The notes beneath the pieces were generated by a model. The model searched no databases. It had not been told where the DNA came from and saw nothing but the letters and a program-made list of their open reading frames with translations. From positions 46,009-57,085 of the forward strand of contig NZ_KI272861.1 of assembly GCF_000469505.1 (NCBI RefSeq): 11,077 bases of DNA, written 5' to 3'. Each line of letters begins with the position of its first letter. Within the stretch, counting starts at the first letter, position 1. This document shows positions 1 to 6,677 of the stretch, piece by piece. A program made the translations under genes and the position numbers. The stretch is from Leptotrichia sp. oral taxon 215 str. W9775. GTDB lineage: Bacteria > Fusobacteriota > Fusobacteriia > Fusobacteriales > Leptotrichiaceae.

Positions 1-1
1 T

Positions 2-103
2 ATCGGAATAGACAACACAAGATTTGGAGTAACATTAAATGCAGGTTACGACACAAAAGGCCACAATGTAAGAGCAGGAGTAGGACTAAGAGTAATATTC
101 TAA
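2..103 (+). CDS. C-terminal end of an autotransporter-like outer-membrane beta-barrel protein (partial)
   Basis: Only the last 33 codons and a TAA stop are present; the gene begins outside the window. The peptide runs IGIDNTRFGV...GYDTKGHNVRAGVGLRVIF and ends in an aromatic residue after alternating hydrophobic positions. This is the usual last strand of an outer-membrane beta-barrel, where the terminal Phe acts as the barrel-assembly signal. Similar endings are common on large type V autotransporter adhesins of Fusobacteriota, which is my main reason for suggesting a Leptotrichia-like host. The passenger domain is not visible, so the function cannot be stated. No obvious terminator lies between the stop and the insertion sequence starting 26 bases later. 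The barrel ending is well supported; the family assignment is moderate. Confidence 0.6.
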   Translation: MGIDNTRFGVTLNAGYDTKGHNVRAGVGLRVIF

Positions 104-129
104 AATATTAACATGAATAATTTTAAGAA

Positions 130-143
130 GGGGCTGTTGCAAA
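130..143 (+). repeat. IS30 left terminal inverted repeat
   Basis: GGGGCTGTTGCAAA is the exact reverse complement of 1414-1427. Beyond it the arms stay partly similar (TTAAATAG against GCTAAATTG), giving an imperfect repeat of roughly 24 bp. Confidence 0.93.
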
Positions 144-166
144 TTAAATAGTTGAGTCCCAAAAGA

Positions 167-210
167 AAAAAGATGCTAAAAAACAATTTTTTGTAGTTTA
201 GCATCTTTTT
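167..210 (+). terminator. Hairpin with T-run inside the left end of the IS30 element
   Basis: AAAAAGATGCTAAA (167-180) pairs perfectly with TTTAGCATCTTTTT (197-210). The 16-nt loop has a further ACAA/TTGT pairing. The right arm ends in five T, giving a Rho-independent terminator shape; because the sequence is nearly symmetrical it could work on both strands. It sits between the terminal repeat and the transposase start. It would block read-through from the upstream autotransporter gene into the transposase, a known way for insertion sequences to limit impinging transcription. It could also be the terminator used by the upstream gene, which has none of its own. Confidence 0.6.
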
Positions 211-348
211 AAAATTGGTTATTTGTCAAATAGTGTTGATAAATAAAAGTTGTAAAGTAAAGTGTCACTATATGGAAAAAAATAAGAACCATAAAAGTTT
301 TCTATGGTATGATTAATTCACCACAAACAATCAAAGGAGAAAACAGAT

Positions 349-1374
349 ATGGTTCAAGAACAGTATACAACAAAAAGAAGAAAAGGGCAACACTTAAAAT
401 TAATAGAGAGAGGAAAAATAGAAGCACTTCTTAAAATAGGAATACCAAAAGTGAAAATAGCACAGGAACTGGGAATAAGTGTGAGAACCCTCCACAGGGA
501 AATCAAAAGAGGCATGGTGGAGCTTCTGAATACAGATTTATCAACAAGGGAAGTATATTCTGCGGAATTTGCCCAGTCAAAGTATGACAAGGCACAGAAG
601 GGGAAAGAAGGAGAACTTAAGATAGGGAAGAACCTCAAACTGGTAAAATATCTTGAAGATTCGGTGAAACGGGGGAAGAATTCCCCGTATGCTGCACTGG
701 AGCAAGCAAAAAGGGAAGGACAGGAAGTAAACATAGGACTGAAGACACTGTATAACTATATACATAGCGGACTGTTTCTGGAATATAGTGAGGATGACAT
801 GCCCTACAGGAAGAGGAGAAAGAAGAAGGTTGAGTTAAGGAAACGTATAAGGAAGCAGGGAGGGAGGAGCATAGAGGAAAGAGATGAAAGGATAGGGGCA
901 CGTTTAGAGCATGGGCACTGGGAAGTGGATACAGTATTAGGTAAGAAGGGGACATTGACATGTCTTCTTGTACTGACAGAACGAAAGACAAGGCTTCAGC
1001 TGATAAGGAAGCTAGAAAACAGGACAGCATTACATACAGAAGGAAGAATAAAGGGATTAATAGAGGAATATCCAGATTCAATAAAGACACTTACGAGTGA
1101 CAATAGTAGTGAATTTATGAAGGTTGAAGAGATAGAAGGACTGGGAGTAGGATATTTTTATGCACACAGCTTCAGTTCGTGGGAACGAGGGAGTAACGAA
1201 AATAATAATAAGCTGATAAGAAGGTTTATACCAAAAGGGACAGATATAACAGATATAACGGAAGAAGAACTAAAGAGTATAGAGGAATGGATGAATAATT
1301 ATCCGCGAAAACTTTTTAATGGAAAAAGCTCAAAAGAAATGTATGATATTGAACTGAAACAGTACATTTCATAA
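349..1374 (+). CDS. IS30-family transposase (DDE type)
   Basis: The 341-aa protein is full length for an IS30 transposase. It would cut at the inverted repeats and insert the element at a new site. Residues 22-55 (KIEALLKIGIPKVKIAQELG then RTLHREIKRG) form the N-terminal helix-turn-helix for end binding. The integrase core follows. The first catalytic Asp is D194 in GHWEVDTVLGKKG, the second is D251 in LTSDNSSEF, and the Glu is E284 in SWERGSNENNNKLIRRFIPKGTD. The second block reads DNSSEF where many relatives have DNG-EF, but the triad is intact. The ATG at 349 follows an AAAGGAG ribosome site (333-339) at good spacing. There is no frameshift, so it is probably active. Long open frames on the opposite strand here are shadows. 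Confidence 0.96.
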   Translation: MVQEQYTTKRRKGQHLKLIERGKIEALLKIGIPKVKIAQELGISVRTLHREIKRGMVELLNTDLSTREVYSAEFAQSKYDKAQKGKEGELKIGKNLKLVKYLEDSVKRGKNSPYAALEQAKREGQEVNIGLKTLYNYIHSGLFLEYSEDDMPYRKRRKKKVELRKRIRKQGGRSIEERDERIGARLEHGHWEVDTVLGKKGTLTCLLVLTERKTRLQLIRKLENRTALHTEGRIKGLIEEYPDSIKTLTSDNSSEFMKVEEIEGLGVGYFYAHSFSSWERGSNENNNKLIRRFIPKGTDITDITEEELKSIEEWMNNYPRKLFNGKSSKEMYDIELKQYIS

Positions 1375-1413
1375 TATTTCATAAAAAAGTGACATTTACT
1401 ATTGCAATTTAGC

Positions 1414-1427
1414 TTTGCAACAGCCCC
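1414..1427 (-). repeat. IS30 right terminal inverted repeat
   Basis: TTTGCAACAGCCCC is the exact reverse complement of the left end. It is followed by AA, matching the AA that precedes the left end, which suggests a 2-bp target duplication. Confidence 0.93.
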
Positions 1428-1439
1428 AAGGTAATTATA

Positions 1440-1468
1440 TTGCCAAAACCATATTTAACTGCTATAAT
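1440..1468 (+). promoter_or_regulatory. Sigma70-type promoter of the restriction-modification operon
   Basis: A -35 box TTGCCA (1440-1445, five of six to consensus) is separated by exactly 17 bp from a perfect -10 box TATAAT (1463-1468). Transcription should begin near 1475, about 34 bases before the regulator gene. A weak dyad, AGGTG-CTTA-CACTT, overlaps the expected start (1471-1484) and could be an operator for the small regulator just downstream (speculative). The IS30 element ends only 12 bp before the -35 box, so any activator site further upstream would have been displaced. No comparably strong promoter was seen before hsdM, hsdS or hsdR. Confidence 0.75.
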
Positions 1469-1508
1469 ATAGGTGCTTACACTTTAACAGAGAAAGAGGG
1501 AGGGCAAA

Positions 1509-1718
1509 ATGGCTGTTAGTTATAAAAAACTTTGGCATATTCTTCTTGATAGAGATATGAAGAAAAAGGAGTTGGAAGCTTTGGCAGGTCTTAGCCATTA
1601 TGCAATGAGCAAGATGAGTAGAGATGAAAATGTAACAACTGAAGTTCTCGGTAAGGTTTGTGCTGCACTTGATTGCAAGATTGAGGATATCATTGATTTT
1701 CTTCCGGATGAAAAATAA
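1509..1718 (+). CDS. Small Cro/C1-type (XRE) helix-turn-helix regulator
   Basis: This 69-aa protein is almost entirely a DNA-binding domain. Residues 17-42 (MKKKELEALAGLS..AMSKMSRDE) carry the helix-turn-helix. They are followed by TTEVLGKVCAALDCKIEDIIDF, the usual closing helices of this YozG/HTH_26-like group. Stand-alone proteins of this type often sit in front of type I restriction genes in Firmicutes and are thought to act as control proteins. Here it is the first gene after the promoter and precedes hsdM by 55 bp. The ATG at 1509 follows a strong GAGGGAGGG ribosome site. Autorepression of the operon is a reasonable guess, but no clear operator was found beyond a weak dyad near the transcription start. 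Confidence 0.88.
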   Translation: MAVSYKKLWHILLDRDMKKKELEALAGLSHYAMSKMSRDENVTTEVLGKVCAALDCKIEDIIDFLPDEK

Positions 1719-1742
1719 GCCTGTTTGTTTAAAATAGGTTTT
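1717..1742 (+). terminator. Weak hairpin with short T-run between the regulator and hsdM (possible attenuator)
   Basis: AAGCCTGTTT (1717-1726) can pair as RNA with AAATAGGTTT (1732-1741) over ten pairs, two of them G-U, around a 5-nt loop. It ends in TTTT. It overlaps the regulator stop codon and lies before the hsdM ribosome site. It could partly terminate transcription, letting the regulator be made in excess of the restriction genes. The stem is AU-rich with few G-C pairs, so the effect may be small or nil. Confidence 0.35.
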
Positions 1743-1773
1743 AGAAAAATTTAAGATATATGGAGGCTTTTAC

Positions 1774-4323
1774 ATGAATAAGCAACAGTTAGCCACAAAA
1801 ATTTGGGAGTCTGCAAATAAAATGCGTTCCAAAATAGAGGCGAACGAATATAAGGACTATATTTTAGGCTTTATATTCTATAAATTCCTTTCTGAAAAGG
1901 AAGTAAAGTATTTAAAAAACAATGACTGGACAGATGAATATCTTCCAGAATTAAAAGAGGAAGATAAAGAGACGGTTACCAGCATACAGAAAAATTTAGG
2001 ATACTTTATATCTTATGAAAATTTATTTTCAACTTGGCTTTCTAAAGGCAAAGATTTTAGCGTTCAGGATGTTCGTGATGCTCTGTCTGCATTTAGTCGT
2101 CTAATCAACCCTACTCACAAGAAAGTATTTGATGGTATTTTCGACACATTACAAACAGGACTTAGTAAATTAGGTGATAGTGCAGCTTCGCAGTCAAAAT
2201 CCATCAGTGATCTTATCTATCTTATCAAAGATATTCCAATGGACGGTAAACAAGGATATGATGTGCTGGGATTTATTTATGAATATTTAATAGAAAAATT
2301 TGCAGCTAATGCAGGAAAAAAAGCCGGTGAGTTCTATACGCCACACGAAGTATCCCTTCTTATGTCCGAAATTGTTGCCGAACATCTTAAAAATAGAGAG
2401 AAAATTGAGATTTTTGATCCAACAAGTGGTTCAGCCTCACTTCTTATTAACATCGGCAAGAGTGCGTCAAAGTATATCGAGGGAAAAAATAAAATTAAAT
2501 ATTATGCTCAAGAGCTAAAACAAAATACTTATAACCTCACTCGTATGAATTTGGTTATGCGTGGAATTGAAGCAGACAATATTGTCACTCGAAATGGAGA
2601 TACCTTGGAAGATGATTGGCCGTACTTTGATGAAAATGATCCTACCCAAACATATAATCCGCTTTATGTAGATGCGGTTGTATCAAATCCGCCTTATTCA
2701 CAAGGCTGGAATCCTTCGGATAAAGAGACTGATCCTCGTTATGCAGGATATGGACTTGCTCCAAAGGGAAAGGCGGATTACGCTTTCTTGCTTCATGACC
2801 TTTACCACATTAAACCAGACGGTATCATGAATATTGTTCTTCCACATGGTGTTTTATTCCGTGGTGGAGAGGAAGGAGAAATTCGTAAAAATTTAATTGA
2901 AAAGAATAAAATTGACACCATCATCGGGCTTCCTGCAAATATCTTTTACGGCACAGGGATTCCGACCATTGTGATGGTTTTAAAGCAAAAAAGAGTGAAT
3001 ACCGATGTGCTTATTATTGATGCCTCAAAAGGATTTGTAAAAGAAGGAAAGAATAACAAACTAAGAGCATCGGATATTAAGAAAATCGTTGATGTTGTAA
3101 CTCGTAGAGAGTGTGTAGAAAAATTCTCACGAGTTGTCAGTCGTGATGAGATTAGAAGAAACGACTACAATCTTAACATTCCGAGATATGTTGATTCTTC
3201 CGAAAAGGCTGAGTCTTGGGATATTTATGCTTCCATGTTTGGAGGACTGCCTATTTCAGAAATTAACGAGTTGAATGAGTATTGGACAGCATTTCCAAAG
3301 CTTAAAACGGCTCTTTTAGAAAAAACATCAGGAGAGTACTCAAGGATTGTTGTTACAGATATAAAAAAAGCAGTTAAGGAAAATGAATGTGTACAGGCAT
3401 TTGAACAAAGTTTCAAAAATGCTTTTGGAAATTTTGACGACTATTTGTATAACGAATTGATTATAAAAATGGATACACTTGGTATTTCAAAGACAGAGGA
3501 AGTTTTATCCTTAGATATTTTTGCAAGATTAAAAGATATTCCTCTTGTAGATAAGTATGAAGCATATCAATTACTTGATGATGATTGGACTAAAATTGCC
3601 ATAGACTTAGAAATTATCAAGACAGAAGGCTTTGAATCAACAAAAGTCGTTGACCCTAATATGGTAGTCAAAAAGAAAGGAAATTTAGAACAGGAAGTAC
3701 AGGAGGGTTGGAAAGGACGCATTATTCCTTTTGACCTTGTGCAAAATACATTACTTTTAGACGAAAAACAGGAGATACAGAAAAAAGAAAACAGGCTATC
3801 TGAAATTACTTCCAAGTATGAAGAACTTTTTGATATGCTTACCGAAGAAGAAAAAGAGGCAGACTTTGTAAATGAGGATAGCTTTGTATTTGCAGAAGTT
3901 AAGAAAGCACTAAAAAATAAAGATATTGAAGTAGAAACAAAGGAAAAATTAAAAGAAGTAGAAGCATTAAACACAGAAGAAAAGGCATTAAAGTCGGAAG
4001 TTAAAAAAGAAAGTGCATTATTAGAAGAAAAAACAAAGGAAACCATAGAAAGTCTGTCTGATGAACAGGTAAGGCAGCTACTTAAGAAAAAATGGATACA
4101 TCCACTTATTCAGAATTTAATGCAGCTTCCTGACAGAATTGTTTCTGAATTGGTAGCAAAACTTGAAGCACTTGCAAAAAAATATGAAACTACGTTTGCT
4201 GAAATTGAGAGTCAAATTGAAGAAACGGAAAAAGAACTTTCTTTAATGATTGATGATTTGGAAGCCGGTGAGTTCGATATGCGAGGTCTCTATGAGTTCA
4301 AAAAACTTCTTGGAGGTGAATAG
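1774..4323 (+). CDS. hsdM: Type I restriction-modification DNA methyltransferase subunit HsdM (N6-adenine)
   Basis: This subunit transfers a methyl group from S-adenosylmethionine to adenine in the site chosen by HsdS, and is needed for both modification and restriction. Residues 1-155 form the helical HsdM N-terminal domain (KIWESANKMRSKIEANEYKDYILGFIFYKFLS). GEFYTP (185-190) leads into the methyltransferase fold. Motif I is FDPTSGSASLLI (214-225), with Ala at the second glycine position, a change tolerated in other HsdM proteins. Motif IV is NPPY at 305-308. At 849 aa it is some 300 residues longer than the classical subunit. The extra C-terminal part includes a charged coiled coil (about 660-760). 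The ATG follows GGAGG (1762-1766) at seven bases. The stop is one base before hsdS, so translation is probably coupled. Confidence 0.95.
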   Translation: MNKQQLATKIWESANKMRSKIEANEYKDYILGFIFYKFLSEKEVKYLKNNDWTDEYLPELKEEDKETVTSIQKNLGYFISYENLFSTWLSKGKDFSVQDVRDALSAFSRLINPTHKKVFDGIFDTLQTGLSKLGDSAASQSKSISDLIYLIKDIPMDGKQGYDVLGFIYEYLIEKFAANAGKKAGEFYTPHEVSLLMSEIVAEHLKNREKIEIFDPTSGSASLLINIGKSASKYIEGKNKIKYYAQELKQNTYNLTRMNLVMRGIEADNIVTRNGDTLEDDWPYFDENDPTQTYNPLYVDAVVSNPPYSQGWNPSDKETDPRYAGYGLAPKGKADYAFLLHDLYHIKPDGIMNIVLPHGVLFRGGEEGEIRKNLIEKNKIDTIIGLPANIFYGTGIPTIVMVLKQKRVNTDVLIIDASKGFVKEGKNNKLRASDIKKIVDVVTRRECVEKFSRVVSRDEIRRNDYNLNIPRYVDSSEKAESWDIYASMFGGLPISEINELNEYWTAFPKLKTALLEKTSGEYSRIVVTDIKKAVKENECVQAFEQSFKNAFGNFDDYLYNELIIKMDTLGISKTEEVLSLDIFARLKDIPLVDKYEAYQLLDDDWTKIAIDLEIIKTEGFESTKVVDPNMVVKKKGNLEQEVQEGWKGRIIPFDLVQNTLLLDEKQEIQKKENRLSEITSKYEELFDMLTEEEKEADFVNEDSFVFAEVKKALKNKDIEVETKEKLKEVEALNTEEKALKSEVKKESALLEEKTKETIESLSDEQVRQLLKKKWIHPLIQNLMQLPDRIVSELVAKLEALAKKYETTFAEIESQIEETEKELSLMIDDLEAGEFDMRGLYEFKKLLGGE
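4312..4318 (+). promoter_or_regulatory. Ribosome binding site that fixes the hsdS start
   Basis: GGAGGTG lies inside the last codons of hsdM, six bases before the ATG at 4325. The open frame could be extended upstream to 4250, but that part overlaps hsdM and has no homology to HsdS. This site and the normal N-terminus (RFAGFTEVWEQRKL) make 4325 the right start. Confidence 0.8.
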
Positions 4324-4324
4324 A

Positions 4325-5584
4325 ATGGCAGAAAATACAAAAAAACCGGCCATTAGATTTGCCGGATTTACAGAAGTTTGGGAACAGCGTAAGTTGGATA
4401 CTATTACTGATGTGAGAGATGGAACTCACGATTCACCACAATATGTAGAAGATGGACATCCATTCATTACATCCAAAAATGTTAAAGATGGATTTATCAA
4501 TTATGAAGATATACAGTATGTTTCTGATAAAGATTATGAGGAAATAAACAAACGCTCTAAAGTTGATAAAAATGATATTCTAATGGGTATGATTGGAACT
4601 ATCGGAAACATTGCTTTAGTGCGTGAAATACCTGATTTTACAATAAAAAATGTTGCTTTAATTAAGGATATCGGTGATGTGTTTTATCATTACTTATATC
4701 ACTGTTTACAATCAAATAGTGTTGCACATCAGTTGGACGAAAATCTTGATGGTGGAACTCAAAAGTTTATAGCTTTAAATAAAATAAGAGAGCTTGTTAT
4801 ACCTGTTCCAAGTGAGTATGAGCAACACAAAATAGGCGATTATATGGAGTTACTCGACAACCTTATCACCCTTCATCAGCGTAAGTATGACAAATTGACC
4901 AATGTAAAAAAATCTATGCTTGAAAAAATGTTTCCGAAAAATGGTTCAAATGTACCGGAAATTCGTTTTAAGGGTTTTACTGAAGCTTGGGAACAGTGTA
5001 AGCTTTCAGACCTTGTTGATGTAATAGATGGAGACAGAGGAAAGAACTACCCTATAGAATCAGATTTTGATATAAGTGGACATACATTATTTTTAAATGC
5101 ATCAAATGTAACAACAGATGGATTTGCTTTCGATAACAATCAGTTTATATCAGAAGAAAAATCTAATAGTATGGGAAATGGAAAGCTTAATGAAGATGAT
5201 ATTATAATAACTTCAAGAGGTTCATTAGGACATATAGCTTGGTATAACGCCTATATTCAGTGTATTGTTCCTTATGCACGTATAAATTCTGGTATGTTGA
5301 TTTTGAGAAAAAAGAAGAGTGTAAGTACATCATATTTACATCAATTTCTGAAATCTGAAAAAGGGCAAAATCAAATATCGTTTATGAGTTTTGGAAGTGC
5401 TCAACCACAATTAACAAAAAAGGGTGTAGAAGGATTGCTTGTTAATTATCCAGGTTCATTAAATGAACAAGACAAGTTGGGAGAGTATTTCGCCAATCTC
5501 GACAACCTTATCACCCTTCATCAGCGTAAGCTGGAAAAATTGAGAAATATCAAGAAATCTATGCTTGAAAAGATGTTTATTTAG
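4325..5584 (+). CDS. hsdS: Type I restriction-modification specificity subunit HsdS
   Basis: HsdS recognises the two halves of the split target sequence and anchors HsdM and HsdR. The 419-aa protein has the expected duplicated layout. Target-recognition domain 1 is about residues 24-176. A conserved helical spacer follows (DNLITLHQRK 178-187, KSMLEKMF 196-203). Domain 2 is about 227-391, and a second spacer closes the protein (DNLITLHQRK 393-402, KSMLEKMFI 411-419). Each half opens with the same tag, WEQRKL at 19 or WEQCKL at 222. It starts two bases after hsdM, and the ribosome site of the next gene overlaps its stop. It is full length and intact. The recognised DNA sequence cannot be read from the protein. 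Its repeats are shared with the remnant at 7148-7690. Confidence 0.95.
   Translation: MAENTKKPAIRFAGFTEVWEQRKLDTITDVRDGTHDSPQYVEDGHPFITSKNVKDGFINYEDIQYVSDKDYEEINKRSKVDKNDILMGMIGTIGNIALVREIPDFTIKNVALIKDIGDVFYHYLYHCLQSNSVAHQLDENLDGGTQKFIALNKIRELVIPVPSEYEQHKIGDYMELLDNLITLHQRKYDKLTNVKKSMLEKMFPKNGSNVPEIRFKGFTEAWEQCKLSDLVDVIDGDRGKNYPIESDFDISGHTLFLNASNVTTDGFAFDNNQFISEEKSNSMGNGKLNEDDIIITSRGSLGHIAWYNAYIQCIVPYARINSGMLILRKKKSVSTSYLHQFLKSEKGQNQISFMSFGSAQPQLTKKGVEGLLVNYPGSLNEQDKLGEYFANLDNLITLHQRKLEKLRNIKKSMLEKMFI
4378..4396 (+). repeat. Domain-entry direct repeat, copy 1 (start of HsdS recognition domain 1)
   Basis: TTGGGAACAGCGTAAGTTG encodes the WEQRKL tag that opens a recognition domain. It is identical over 19 bp to copy 3 at 7159-7177 and nearly identical to copy 2 at 4987-5005, all in the same orientation. 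Confidence 0.85.
4853..4885 (+). repeat. Domain-exit direct repeat, copy 1 (HsdS central spacer)
   Basis: This 33-bp block encodes LDNLITLHQRK and starts CTCGACAACCTTAT. It is identical to copy 2 at 5498-5530 and differs by one base from copy 3 at 7655-7687. All copies face the same way. Identity at DNA level well beyond what the protein needs suggests ongoing exchange. Confidence 0.88.
4987..5005 (+). repeat. Domain-entry direct repeat, copy 2 (start of HsdS recognition domain 2)
   Basis: TTGGGAACAGTGTAAGCTT matches copies 1 and 3 except at positions 11, 17 and 19. It is in the same reading frame as copy 3; the distance to that copy, 2172 bp, is a multiple of three. Confidence 0.82.
5498..5530 (+). 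repeat. Domain-exit direct repeat, copy 2 (HsdS C-terminal spacer)
   Basis: Identical over 33 bp to copy 1 at 4853-4885. Together with the entry repeat at 4987 it brackets recognition domain 2 as an exchangeable cassette of 492 bp. Confidence 0.88.
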
Positions 5585-5598
5585 GAGGAAATGTAAAA

Positions 5599-6252
5599 AT
5601 GGACAAGTTGATCTTATTTCATGGCACTCCTGACAAAATCGTAGTACCGACATACGGCAAGGGCGAAGAAAAGCATGACTACGGTCAAGGGTTTTACTTG
5701 ACCGAAAGTATAGACCTTGCTAAAGAATGGGCAGTTTGTAGGCCGAATGAGAAAAACGGATGGGTTCATAAGTATCAGCTTGATACTGCCGGACTTAAAA
5801 TCTTGGATTTTCAAGATAAAGGCGTTTTGGCTTGGCTGACTGAACTGATGAAGCATAGGGATGCTGCCGACTCAAAGCGTTACCGTATGCTTGCAAAGAA
5901 GTTTATAGAAAAATATGGCGTAGATACAAAAGAATATGATGTTATCAGAGGATGGCGAGCAAATGCCTCTTATTTCTACATTGCAAAGGAATTTGTAAGA
6001 GACAATATTGATATGGATATTCTTGAAGAACTGCTTTCTTTTGGCGGTTTGGGTATTCAGTATTGTATTAAGTCCAAGCTTGCTTATTCTAAGCTGCATG
6101 AGTTAGATGATGGCTTAATGGCGGTTCAGTATGCTGAATTTAACGAAAAGTATAATCAGCGGGACATTACTGCAAGACAGAAAATGAGAGAACTTGTTGA
6201 CTCAGAAGCCAATAGTGTAACCAAGGTGTTCAGTACGCTTTTTAAGGAGTGA
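5599..6252 (+). CDS. DUF3990-like protein with ADP-ribosyltransferase-type fold; candidate toxin
   Basis: The 217-aa protein opens with KLILFHGTPDKIVVP, followed by DYGQGFYLTESIDLAKEWA (27-45). That is the signature of DUF3990: an HGT motif, then a G.GFY strand followed by A..WA. The family is grouped with the ADP-ribosyltransferase-like fold, where His (H8) and Tyr (Y33) would hold NAD. A later block, GIQYCIKSKLAYSKL (152-166), fits the third conserved block of the family, with Q154 where other transferases have Glu. Substrate and activity are unknown. It begins 14 bases after hsdS, with an AGGAGG site (5583-5588) that overlaps the hsdS stop. It is followed by an unknown gene and a NADAR protein, so I infer a toxin or effector that modifies a macromolecule with ADP-ribose. 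There is no signal peptide, so it should act in the cytoplasm. Confidence 0.75.
   Translation: MDKLILFHGTPDKIVVPTYGKGEEKHDYGQGFYLTESIDLAKEWAVCRPNEKNGWVHKYQLDTAGLKILDFQDKGVLAWLTELMKHRDAADSKRYRMLAKKFIEKYGVDTKEYDVIRGWRANASYFYIAKEFVRDNIDMDILEELLSFGGLGIQYCIKSKLAYSKLHELDDGLMAVQYAEFNEKYNQRDITARQKMRELVDSEANSVTKVFSTLFKE
6244..6249 (+). promoter_or_regulatory. Ribosome binding site that decides the start of the middle module gene
   Basis: AAGGAG sits at the very end of the upstream gene. Candidate starts are GTG 6249, ATG 6252 and ATG 6258. Only 6258 has a proper distance (eight bases), and its product starts MRAYSKDYLND, which resembles relatives I recall. Confidence 0.7.
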
Positions 6253-6257
6253 TGATT

Positions 6258-6677
6258 ATGAGAGCATATTCAAAAGATTATTTGAATGATGTGGTGGAAA
6301 ATCAGGGAAAACTCTTTGACTTAGTTGCTCAAAATTTTTCCGATAAGAATACCGAAGACTTTATCAAGACATATATGCAAAGCAAAACAAGAAAAAGCAT
6401 TGATGAAGCGAAAGCTTATGTAAATACCATGAGTGCTAAAGAGTTGTGGGACTACTTTACCAAAACGGAAAATTATGTTTTGAAATCCGGTAAGTCTATT
6501 GACGGGTTTATGCCTGATTGGATTGGTGAGTTCTATGCTTATTATCAGTGGTACTACAATATTCCAAGCTCAGAGGTACTGAAAAAAGTTCCGCTTGATT
6601 TTTTGAAAAAAGCATACTACGGTCTGCACGACTTGGAACTTGATTTAGCGGTGCGAAAGGTCGGAGAAGTGCGATGA
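6258..6677 (+). CDS. Uncharacterised 139-aa protein, middle gene of the ADP-ribosylation module
   Basis: I cannot assign a function. The protein is soluble, mostly helical in appearance and rich in Lys, Asp and aromatic residues, with no signal peptide or membrane segment. The N-terminus (MRAYSKDYLNDVVENQGKLF) and the segment DWIGEFYAYYQWYYNIPSSE (about 93-112), followed by YYGLHDLELDLAVRKV, resemble a family of unnamed proteins that I recall next to DUF3990 genes in Firmicutes. That recollection could not be checked here. It starts five bases after the DUF3990 stop and its own stop overlaps the NADAR start (ATGA), so all three should be made together. It could be a neutralising partner, a substrate adaptor or a delivery factor; these are inferences from position. 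An open frame extends upstream to GTG 6249, but the ribosome site favours 6258. Confidence 0.8.
   Translation: MRAYSKDYLNDVVENQGKLFDLVAQNFSDKNTEDFIKTYMQSKTRKSIDEAKAYVNTMSAKELWDYFTKTENYVLKSGKSIDGFMPDWIGEFYAYYQWYYNIPSSEVLKKVPLDFLKKAYYGLHDLELDLAVRKVGEVR

Larger units (their letters stand above)
130..1427 (+). mobile_element. Complete IS30-family insertion sequence, about 1.3 kb
   Basis: The element is bounded by 14-bp perfect inverted repeats (GGGGCTGTTGCAAA at 130-143 and its complement at 1414-1427) that continue imperfectly inward. It holds one intact IS30-type transposase gene. AA flanks both ends (128-129 and 1428-1429), consistent with the 2-3 bp target duplication of this family, although such a short match could be chance. 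It has landed between the autotransporter 3' end and the promoter of the restriction locus. The transposase catalytic residues are intact and the terminal repeats match exactly, so the copy is probably still mobile. TGTCACT occurs facing inward near both ends and may be a subterminal binding site (weak). Confidence 0.93.

Noticed and set aside
236..263. Promoter for the IS30 transposase (TTGATA, 16 bp, TAAAGT)
   Set aside because: The -10 box matches only four of six consensus bases and several equally weak pairs exist in this AT-rich stretch, so I cannot pick one.
354..1090. Long open frames on the minus strand across the IS30 transposase
   Set aside because: Their translations are low-complexity Ser, Phe, Leu and Cys-rich runs typical of the antisense of an AT-rich gene, and the plus strand encodes an intact transposase.
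3567..4046. Minus-strand open frame opposite the hsdM coiled-coil region
   Set aside because: It is a Ser/Phe-rich shadow caused by the Glu/Lys-rich codons on the coding strand; no ribosome site or domain supports it.
4250..4324. Upstream extension of hsdS to an ATG at 4250
   Set aside because: The added 25 residues overlap hsdM and do not resemble HsdS; a good ribosome site precedes the ATG at 4325.
6249..6257. GTG 6249 or ATG 6252 as start of the middle module gene
   Set aside because: Both overlap or abut the AAGGAG ribosome site; ATG 6258 has correct spacing.
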